A stretch of 5,151 nt of DNA, taken from Anaerolineae bacterium (GTDB lineage: Bacteria; Chloroflexota; Anaerolineae; Anaerolineales; Villigracilaceae). Below, in pieces: positions 1-5,151 of the stretch (position 1 is its first letter; the number at the start of each line of letters is the position of its first letter). A program made the position numbers and the translations under genes. A model generated the notes under the pieces. The model saw only the letters and a program-made list of their open reading frames with translations. It ran no database searches and was not told the origin of the DNA. The stretch lies in the NCBI GenBank assembly GCA_003141915.1, contig PLNY01000205.1, positions 1-5,151 of the forward strand. Direction: 5' to 3'.

Positions 1-737
1 CCTCGCAGGGATTTATATTCGCCGCTATCGGGTCCTTGCGGATTCTTATACGGTGAGATGGTATAGTAAGTTCGTTGATACCAATCCGACATCCATTGGC
101 GGACGTTGCCCGACATTTGCAGTAAGCCATAGGGGCTGAGCGCAATCAAATAGTCATAGGCGGAAACGATATCTCCGTGATCGCCGTTGTAATTGAGTAG
201 CGTGATATCCGGCGCGTTTGTGCCCCATGGATACGGACGCCCATCCCAACCGCGCGCGGCCTTTTCCCATTGCGCCTCGGTGGGAAGCGTTCCGCCTTCC
301 CACGCGCAAAAATCATGGGCAGCGTACCACGTCACATAAACCACAGGATAGTCTGCATATTTTGGGTTGTCGAAATAATTATCATAGCGCGCGGGATGCG
401 TGCATTTGCCCGCGTTCATGCAGACCGCATAGATTGCATTAGTCACGTCCGTTTGATCTATCCAATATGCGGCCAAATAAACCTTGTGCGCCAGAATCTC
501 TTTGTCTTTTGCACCTGATCCCATCGTGAATTCCCCGGCGGGAATGTAAACCTGATTCATATGGTCGTTCAAGTCGAACCGGATTTGGACGAGATGATCG
601 CCGTGTTTTACCAAGAGCGCTTCCGTCGCGGCCGCGAGATAAACCTGCCGCAACAATCCCGACGTCCACGCGTATAAAATAATCAGCGCGACGATAAGAA
701 TACTGGCTATGACCAAAAGTATTTTTTTTAGTTTCAC
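1..737 (-). CDS. Membrane-anchored FGE/SUMF1-domain protein (C-terminus cut by window edge)
   Basis: The frame is open from a GTG at 737-735 to the left edge, giving 245 residues with no stop. Residues 5-23 form one hydrophobic helix after a Lys-rich start (signal anchor, no lipobox), so the rest probably faces outside. From about residue 60 the FGE-sulfatase fold is clear: YIPAGEFTMGS (64-74), WIDQTDVTN (92-100), PVVYVTW (131-137), FCAW (143-146), LPTEAQWEKAARG (151-163), YPWG (169-172) and MSGNVRQW (208-215). The fragment stops inside the expected LRGGSW motif, so about 50-100 residues, including the region where true FGEs carry their catalytic cysteines, lie outside. The family includes sulfatase-activating enzymes, hercynine-forming EgtB relatives and many proteins of unknown function; which applies here cannot be decided. 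GGRLPTE and NVWEW are altered to GGTLPTE and NVRQW. It follows the Fe-S gene by 22 bases, probably co-transcribed. Family assignment is firm; function is open. Confidence 0.88.
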   Translation of the reverse strand, partial: MKLKKILLVIASILIVALIILYAWTSGLLRQVYLAAATEALLVKHGDHLVQIRFDLNDHMNQVYIPAGEFTMGSGAKDKEILAHKVYLAAYWIDQTDVTNAIYAVCMNAGKCTHPARYDNYFDNPKYADYPVVYVTWYAAHDFCAWEGGTLPTEAQWEKAARGWDGRPYPWGTNAPDITLLNYNGDHGDIVSAYDYLIALSPYGLLQMSGNVRQWMSDWYQRTYYTISPYKNPQGPDSGEYKSLR

Positions 738-741
738 TGTA

Positions 742-747
742 TCACCT
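742..747 (-). promoter_or_regulatory. Ribosome binding site for the FGE-domain gene
   Basis: Minus-strand AGGTGA lies four bases before the GTG at 737-735 (seven bases from its AGG to the start). No ATG, GTG or TTG in the same frame lies between this site and the end of the preceding gene. The site therefore decides the start, and the predicted signal anchor begins exactly there. Confidence 0.7.
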
Positions 748-759
748 GGTTGATTTATT

Positions 760-2745
760 CTATTTCAATCTTTCTGCGACGATCTCCGCCACATCCTTGA
801 CCTGAAGCGAATCACCGTCAGCTTTGGACGCGTCATTCATCATGGTCAAACAGAACGGACAGCCGACTGCAATTGTGTTTGCATGCGTCGCTTTGGCTTC
901 CAAATATCGCGTCGTATTGACTCGACTTGTACCGGGTTCTTCTTCCTTCCACATTTGCGCGCCGCCCGCGCCGCAACAGAACGATTTGGACTCATTGCGC
1001 GGCATCTCGATTACCTGTAAGCCTGCTGATTTCAAATCCTCGCGCGGCGCATCGAAGATTTTGTTCTGCCGCCCGAGATAACACGGATCATGGAATGTGA
1101 TCTTCATATTATCGCCATCCAGCTTCATTTGAATCTTTCCCGCGCCGACCAGTTCATTGATCAATTGTGTGTGATGGATGACCGTGTAATTTCCGCCGAA
1201 GGCTGGATATTCATTCTTCAATGTATGTAAGCAATGCGGACAAGTCGTCACGATTCTCTTTGGCTTGACTTCGTTCAATATTTCAACATTGGCTGTTGCC
1301 AGCCCAAAGAAAATATCTTCTCGTCCGGCGCGTCGAGCCGAATCGCCGGTGCATTGTTCGTTCTGTCCGAGTACCGCGTAATTGACTCCGGCTGCATTCA
1401 AGATTTTTGCAAAGGCCTGCGCCGTCTTTTGGGCACGTGCATCCGTTGCCGCGGCGCAACCAACCCACCACAAAATCTCCGGCTCCGGATTCTTTTCAAT
1501 GGTCCGGATATTCAACCCGTCAGCCCATTTCATTCGGTCAGCTTGCGACACGTTCCACGGATTGGCGTTGCGTTCCATCCCCTTGAACGCCGTCTCCAAT
1601 TGCTTCGGGAATTTGCTTTCAATCATGGCAAGATTACGCCGCACTTCGAGAATGTCGCGCATCGGTTCATTGCCCACCGGGCAAATGTCCACGCATGCGC
1701 CGCAGGATGTGCAAGCCCACACGGCTTCTTCTGGAATCAAATCCAGCATCGGTTTATCCGTGCCGCCGCCATAATTGAAGTTATAACGTTTGTTGATCTC
1801 CAATGCGGCAGGCGACAAAAGTTTTCCGGTGTTATATGCCGGGCAAACTTCCTGACAGCGGAAGCACATGATGCAGGCGTACGAATCCATCACCTGTTCC
1901 CAGCCCAAATCCTTTATCGTCGCCGCGCCGAATTGCTCGATGGATGTATCGTCGAGATTTAAATAATTCAATTCACCCATCGAACGACGTTGCGGCTTCA
2001 TCCAAATGTTCAGCGGCGCGAAGAAAAGATGGATATGTTTTGAGTAAGGAAAATATGGAAGGAACGCGAGCACTGCACCCAGCGACAACCAGAACATGAC
2101 GTGTTCGCCGATGACAAGAGTATTCGCGTCCGCCCCGGACCATAAGCGGGCCACCATTGAAATGGTTGGTTGCCATTTGTCAGCCGATCCGCTCAATGCC
2201 ACGCTGAAAGATTCTCCCAGATATCGCGACGCGTTATGCACGATGATGAACGTCGCCACGATAGCTGAGTCACGGCTGATGCCGGTACGCGCGTTCGGGT
2301 TGAGTAGAGTCGTCTTGCGCGTGGACAAGGTCGCGGGTCGAAGCACGAAGCGGCGAATGACCATTGTGATCATGCCCACGAGAATCGCTACGTTGGCAAT
2401 GTCCGCCAGCAGACGATACACATCGCCGAACAATCCGGTTTGATTGAGGATGCTGAAGCCTGTGTAACCATAGATCAAATCGGAAAGATTGACCACCAAA
2501 AAAACGAGGAAGCCCCAGCCGATGAGCGCATGAAGAATGCTCGACCATAATCGAAAACGAAAAACAGGTTGAAATGAAATGACTTTTGCAAAGGCTTGTG
2601 GAATGCGCTTGCAGGCGGTTTTCCAATCGGGCTTGCCTTGCCCGCTGGAAATCAGCTTGACGATGCGATCCACACCGCGATAGGTAAAGTAGAGCGAAGC
2701 AATGATCGCAATTGCAAAGAGGATTTTTTCGATGGCGGTTAGCAT
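760..2745 (-). CDS. Membrane-bound HdrD/FadF/EtfD-like iron-sulfur oxidoreductase, candidate ETF:menaquinone oxidoreductase
   Basis: This 661-residue protein has three parts. Residues 1-250 form a NarI-like membrane domain with about five helices (near 3-22, 67-90, 111-131, 160-178 and 208-231); His72, His170, His215 and the SKHIH pair His237/His239 are candidate heme b ligands. Two [4Fe-4S] ferredoxin motifs follow: Cys291/294/297/301 and Cys345/348/351/355, each ending CP. Two CCG domains then use Cys430, Cys465, Cys502/505 and Cys555, Cys590/591, Cys629/632. Proteins of this layout (Bacillus FadF, mycobacterial EtfD, EMO of syntrophs) are known or proposed to pass electrons between electron-transfer flavoprotein and menaquinone during fatty acid oxidation. 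That role here is inference, as no etfAB or acyl-CoA dehydrogenase gene is in view. Other HdrD-like donors are possible; the covalent membrane domain argues against plain GlcF or LutA. The ATG at 2745 has only a weak Shine-Dalgarno (AGAAG, six bases away). The gene lies 78 bases after the ccmD-like gene. Confidence 0.9.
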   Translation of the reverse strand: MLTAIEKILFAIAIIASLYFTYRGVDRIVKLISSGQGKPDWKTACKRIPQAFAKVISFQPVFRFRLWSSILHALIGWGFLVFLVVNLSDLIYGYTGFSILNQTGLFGDVYRLLADIANVAILVGMITMVIRRFVLRPATLSTRKTTLLNPNARTGISRDSAIVATFIIVHNASRYLGESFSVALSGSADKWQPTISMVARLWSGADANTLVIGEHVMFWLSLGAVLAFLPYFPYSKHIHLFFAPLNIWMKPQRRSMGELNYLNLDDTSIEQFGAATIKDLGWEQVMDSYACIMCFRCQEVCPAYNTGKLLSPAALEINKRYNFNYGGGTDKPMLDLIPEEAVWACTSCGACVDICPVGNEPMRDILEVRRNLAMIESKFPKQLETAFKGMERNANPWNVSQADRMKWADGLNIRTIEKNPEPEILWWVGCAAATDARAQKTAQAFAKILNAAGVNYAVLGQNEQCTGDSARRAGREDIFFGLATANVEILNEVKPKRIVTTCPHCLHTLKNEYPAFGGNYTVIHHTQLINELVGAGKIQMKLDGDNMKITFHDPCYLGRQNKIFDAPREDLKSAGLQVIEMPRNESKSFCCGAGGAQMWKEEEPGTSRVNTTRYLEAKATHANTIAVGCPFCLTMMNDASKADGDSLQVKDVAEIVAERLK

Positions 2746-2770
2746 GTGGGACTTCTTTTAGTTTAGCACA

Positions 2771-2798
2771 GAATAGAAAAGCGGAAGCGTGGGCTTCC
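2771..2798 (-). terminator. Hairpin with T-rich tail between ccmD and the Fe-S gene (possible terminator or attenuator)
   Basis: On the minus strand GGAAGC and GCTTCC (2793-2798 and 2783-2788) form a perfect 6-bp stem around a CCAC loop. A T-rich stretch, GCTTTTCTATTC, follows at 2782-2771. The stem is short and the T-tract interrupted, so termination would be weak. It sits in the only sizeable gap (2746-2823) and could end or dampen ccm transcription before the Fe-S gene. No convincing promoter was found between the hairpin and the ATG at 2745. Confidence 0.35.
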
Positions 2799-2823
2799 AC
2801 TTATTTTCTGAGTGATGCTACAA

Positions 2824-3057
2824 CTACTTTTTCTTGACGATTTTTTTCTTGACAACTTTCCGTTTGGCGGGCTTAACTGGTTTTTCTTCTTTGAGTTTAT
2901 TTTCCTTTTCAATAGATTCGAGCGCGGTCATATCTTGATGGAGGTTGTGCCAGCGTACCAGCAGACTCACGATATAAATGGCCGCAATGATAAAGAAAAC
3001 GATATAACCTGCGATCATGTAGGCGGATGTGTCGGGAGTGGCATCGAGAGGGAACAT
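2824..3057 (-). CDS. ccmD: CcmD-like small membrane protein of heme export
   Basis: This 77-residue protein has a short N-terminus, one transmembrane helix at about residues 13-34 beginning with the CcmD-like pattern YMIAGYIVF, then RWHNLHQDMTALE and a charged tail. CcmD proteins are small single-span partners that hold CcmC and the CcmAB transporter together and help release heme-loaded CcmE. Sequence conservation in this family is low, so the call rests on size, topology, the Tyr/Gly pattern at the helix start and position directly after ccmC (17 bases). The ATG has a strong AAGGAG (3068-3063) five bases upstream. The last 18 residues (60-77) are almost all Lys, Val, Pro and Arg in KVVKKK/IVKKK-like repeats, longer and more basic than the usual end of CcmD; it should lie in the cytoplasm. 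Confidence 0.78.
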   Translation of the reverse strand: MFPLDATPDTSAYMIAGYIVFFIIAAIYIVSLLVRWHNLHQDMTALESIEKENKLKEEKPVKPAKRKVVKKKIVKKK

Positions 3058-3074
3058 AGTTGCTCCTTGATATT

Positions 3075-3773
3075 TTAATGCATGAGGTTAAGTTTCATTT
3101 GTTCAACCTTCGCCGCCAACTGGCCCATGCGGATGCGATTCCAAAACAAGTCAATGAAGATTACTGTGAAGGCGAATAGTCCGAAGAAGAACGCAACTTC
3201 CATGTGCGGCGTCATCGCAAACGTGCCTTGCGCATTTGGATCGCCGCTTCCAATGACCACCGGATGAATGGTGCGGAACAAACGGATTGAGAGGAAGGTG
3301 ATCGGTGCGCTGAGCCCGCCGATCAGTGTATAAACTGCGCCGAAGCGGGCGCGGCGGTCTGGGTCTTCGATGCCCTCGCGCAACATGAAGTAAGCGACAT
3401 AAATCAATTCGGTGATGGCGGCAGTCGTCAGACGCGGATCCCAAGTCCACCAGGTATTCCAAATTGGCCGCGCCCAGATCGAGCCGAGTACGATCGTGAT
3501 GAAGAAGAACACTGCGCTAATCTCGACCGCGGCGACTTCGGCAATGTCCCATTTCAAATCCTGCTTGACGAGATAGGTGATGCCCAATCCCGCCGCGAAG
3601 AGAAATCCCAGCAGGCCGGTCCAAGCCGTCCCAATGTGGAAATAGAACACACGCTGAACTTGTCCCATCACGGCTTCTTCGGGCGCATAAATCAGCGCTA
3701 GATATGTGGCAATCGCCAAAATAAGCACACAGGCGATATCAAGAATTTTTAAGGTTAGGGGCTTGGATTGCAT
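3075..3773 (-). CDS. ccmC: Cytochrome c maturation protein CcmC (heme transfer)
   Basis: This 232-residue polytopic protein has about six hydrophobic helices (near 10-30, 47-69, 79-99, 117-133, 144-165 and 191-211). The heme-handling signature WNTWWTWDPRLT is at residues 105-116, on the outer side of the membrane. His46 in FYFHIG and His170 in RTIHPVV match the two conserved outward-facing histidines that ligand heme in the family. CcmC presents heme to the chaperone CcmE. Length is close to the usual 230-250. The WWxWD motif is shared with CcmF and CcsA, but those are much longer or have different flanks, and the FYFHIG start with ccmAB upstream favours CcmC. The ATG at 3773 is preceded by AAAGGA (3784-3779), five bases away. 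It begins 24 bases after ccmB and ends 17 bases before ccmD. Confidence 0.95.
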   Translation of the reverse strand: MQSKPLTLKILDIACVLILAIATYLALIYAPEEAVMGQVQRVFYFHIGTAWTGLLGFLFAAGLGITYLVKQDLKWDIAEVAAVEISAVFFFITIVLGSIWARPIWNTWWTWDPRLTTAAITELIYVAYFMLREGIEDPDRRARFGAVYTLIGGLSAPITFLSIRLFRTIHPVVIGSGDPNAQGTFAMTPHMEVAFFFGLFAFTVIFIDLFWNRIRMGQLAAKVEQMKLNLMH

Positions 3774-3797
3774 AATCGTCCTTTCGCAAATTTTATT

Positions 3798-4496
3798 TTA
3801 CTCTTCTACCACGTAATCGAAAACCATATAAGCGACGGCGATAAAAATCACATCATAGCCGATCAATAGACTCAAAGGCGCATAAATCGTGCCGAAATCA
3901 TTTCCAGCCAGGAATCCTTCGCTGGCCTTGACGGCGGCGATCAAAACCGGGACTGCAACTGGGAACAACAGAATCGGCAAGAGCACATCCCGCGTGCGCG
4001 CCTGAATCGCCATGCTTGCCAATAGAGTTCCAACCGCGATATAGCCAATCGAACCAAGCAGGATTACCAGGAATAAACCGAGATTGAAAAGATTGACATC
4101 ATAAAGAAATGAATAAACCGGCAGAACAATCGCTTCCACAATTAGCATGAAAACCAAGTTGCTGACCACTTTTCCAAAATAGATAGCCGAACGGTCAACG
4201 GGCGCCAGCAGGAGTCCATCAAGACAACCGCGATCCTTCTCGACCGCCATCGAGCGATTGAGGCCAAGGGTACCCGCAAAAGCAAAAGTGACCCACAACA
4301 CGCCCGCGGTCACAGTTTGACGCGTGGTGATATCCAGTTCAAGAGCAAAGTTAAATATCAAAATAACGAGTAGCGAAAAAACGAGCATCGCTGAGAAAAG
4401 TTCGCGCGAACGAAATTCGGCGGTGAGGTCTTTCCATGTTATTGCAAACATTGCTTTCAAGAAAGATGCGCGAGATGTTTGTTGATCGGCTGCCAT
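3798..4496 (-). CDS. ccmB: Heme exporter permease CcmB
   Basis: CcmB is the membrane subunit of the CcmAB ABC transporter, whose ATP hydrolysis drives release of heme-loaded CcmE from CcmC. From the chosen start the protein has 232 residues, close to the usual 220-230, with about six helices (near 35-54, 63-80, 105-131, 139-165, 170-192 and 205-229). Family features are WKDLTAEFRSRE (21-32), the stretch LWVTFAFAGTLGLNRS (67-82), EKDRGCLDGLLLAPVDRSAI (86-105) and LLFPVAVPVLIAA (176-188). The frame stays open upstream to an ATG at 4595, but that would overlap ccmA by about 98 bases and add a 33-residue extension unlike CcmB. The ATG at 4496 lies one base after the ccmA stop (TGATATG), a typical translationally coupled junction, and is preferred. 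The local Shine-Dalgarno is poor, fitting coupling. Confidence 0.94.
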   Translation of the reverse strand: MAADQQTSRASFLKAMFAITWKDLTAEFRSRELFSAMLVFSLLVILIFNFALELDITTRQTVTAGVLWVTFAFAGTLGLNRSMAVEKDRGCLDGLLLAPVDRSAIYFGKVVSNLVFMLIVEAIVLPVYSFLYDVNLFNLGLFLVILLGSIGYIAVGTLLASMAIQARTRDVLLPILLFPVAVPVLIAAVKASEGFLAGNDFGTIYAPLSLLIGYDVIFIAVAYMVFDYVVEE

Positions 4497-4497
4497 A

Positions 4498-5151
4498 TCA
4501 ATCCGCCAGTGCTTTCTTATAGAACGAAAGTAAATTGGTTTTGCCGAGTTGTTTGCGTGTGGCTGATGCAGTGATGACGCCGCGTGACAGAACATCGAAG
4601 CGAGTGGCGAGGTCCCCGGAGTGGATTAGATCATGGGAGGTCATCACAACCGTGCGACCTTTTGCCGCAACGGAACGAAGCACATCGTCGAGCATCACGG
4701 ATGCATCCTGATCGAGACCGGTATAGGGCTCATCGAATAACATCACATCGGGGTCGTGAAACACGGCACGGCCGATGGCGAGACGCTGCTGCATGCCGCG
4801 CGAAAAAGTTCGCACGAGATCGCGTCGGCGTGAAGCAAGACCGACCATTTCGAGCACTTCCGTAATTCGAGCTTCGATGTTCGATACGCCGTACATGCGC
4901 CCAAAGAAGCGTAGATTCTCTTCGGCGGTCAGGTCACCGTAAAGCAAAGGCAAATGCGAGACCACACCCAGTCGGGCTCGCACGGCCGCGGCTTGGTCGG
5001 GCAGGCGATATCCTGCCACGCTGACTTCACCAAGCGATGGACGCGAAAGCGAAGCGAGGATGCGAAGGAAGGTTGTTTTGCCCGCGCCATTTGGTCCGAG
5101 CAACGCCACGAACTCGCTTGGCTGGACCTCAAAGTCCAAGCCGCGCAAGAT
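4498..5151 (-). CDS. ccmA: Heme exporter ATP-binding protein CcmA (N-terminus cut by window edge)
   Basis: This is the ATPase subunit of the CcmAB transporter. 217 residues are visible, and the frame is open to the right edge; the first visible residues are ILRGLDFEV, so roughly 10-25 residues and the start codon lie outside. A TTG at 5148 is an internal Leu codon, not the start. Counting from the edge, Walker A GPNGAGKTT is at 19-27, the ABC signature FSRGMQQRL at 116-124, Walker B DVMLFDE at 135-141 with catalytic Glu141, the D-loop TGLD at 144-147 and the H-loop His173. The stretch GVVSHLPLLYGDLTAEENL (62-80) and the ccmB gene one base downstream identify it as CcmA rather than another ABC ATPase. 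At the Q-loop position, where Gln is common, the residue is Leu67. All other nucleotide-binding motifs are intact. Confidence 0.93.
   Translation of the reverse strand: MLRGLDFEVQPSEFVALLGPNGAGKTTFLRILASLSRPSLGEVSVAGYRLPDQAAAVRARLGVVSHLPLLYGDLTAEENLRFFGRMYGVSNIEARITEVLEMVGLASRRRDLVRTFSRGMQQRLAIGRAVFHDPDVMLFDEPYTGLDQDASVMLDDVLRSVAAKGRTVVMTSHDLIHSGDLATRFDVLSRGVITASATRKQLGKTNLLSFYKKALAD

Noticed and set aside
439..669. A 76-residue minus-strand frame beginning MDVGIVAAG
   Set aside because: It is a shifted frame inside the FGE-domain gene, whose own frame carries the family motifs without interruption.
1234..1962. A 242-residue plus-strand open frame opposite the Fe-S gene
   Set aside because: It lies wholly antisense to the cysteine-motif region of a clear protein; its translation shows no family motif, and it has no neighbours on that strand.
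760..2745. Reading the Fe-S gene as glycolate oxidase subunit GlcF or LutA
   Set aside because: Those proteins are soluble and shorter; the N-terminal 250-residue membrane domain with conserved-looking histidines fits the FadF/EtfD/HdrD-like membrane group better.
2270..2800. A 176-residue minus-strand frame overlapping the start of the Fe-S gene
   Set aside because: It is out of frame with the Fe-S protein, Arg/His/Ser-rich with no motif, and covers the hairpin gap only by chance.
2755..2800. Possible sigma-70-like promoter upstream of the Fe-S gene (TTCCGC and TAAACT)
   Set aside because: Both boxes match weakly and the spacing is only about 15 bases, so it cannot be supported over chance.
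2812..3078. An 88-residue plus-strand Phe/Leu-rich frame that looks like a small membrane protein
   Set aside because: The hydrophobic look is the mirror of the AAA/AAG lysine codons of the ccmD tail on the other strand; the CcmD frame has a strong ribosome binding site and fits the operon.
4497..4595. N-terminal extension of CcmB from an upstream ATG
   Set aside because: It overlaps the ccmA C-terminus, is not hydrophobic or CcmB-like, and the start at 4496 gives the normal family length.

Overview
The window carries six protein-coding genes, all on the minus strand, tightly packed in one direction. Read in transcription order (right edge to left edge) they are ccmA (5' end cut by the window), ccmB, ccmC, a ccmD-like small membrane protein, a large membrane-anchored iron-sulfur oxidoreductase of the HdrD/FadF/EtfD type, and a membrane-anchored protein with a formylglycine-generating-enzyme (FGE/SUMF1) fold that runs off the left edge. 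No RNA gene, CRISPR array, insertion sequence or phage gene was seen, and no stretch longer than about 80 bases lacks a gene.

The right half (about 2824-5151) is a cytochrome c maturation (system I) block. CcmA and CcmB form the ABC transporter module. CcmC is the heme-handling membrane protein with the tryptophan-rich WWxWD motif, and CcmD is its small partner. Together they power and carry out transfer of heme across the membrane towards the chaperone CcmE. Neither ccmE nor ccmF/ccmH is in the window. Spacings are 1 base (ccmA-ccmB), 24 bases (ccmB-ccmC) and 17 bases (ccmC-ccmD), as expected for one operon.

The left half (1-2745) holds two genes not usually part of a ccm operon. The 661-residue protein joins a polytopic membrane domain with candidate heme b histidines, two [4Fe-4S] ferredoxin-type motifs and two CCG domains. 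This architecture is known from ETF:menaquinone oxidoreductases and related HdrD-like proteins that pass electrons between a soluble donor and the quinone pool. Next, 22 bases downstream, is a gene with a GTG start and a good ribosome binding site that encodes a signal-anchored FGE-fold protein. A 78-base gap with a short GC-rich hairpin separates the ccm block from these two genes, so they may be partly or wholly a separate transcription unit.

The organism is a bacterium with system I cytochrome c biogenesis and menaquinone-type respiratory equipment. The style of the FGE-fold protein (an AGxC insert after the VTN motif, then YPVVYVTW) and of the Ccm and HdrD-like proteins resembles Chloroflexota, class Anaerolineae. 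This is inference from memory of family sequences, not a database result. Overall these look like recognisable families in an unusual arrangement; I do not see clear evidence of an entirely new system.
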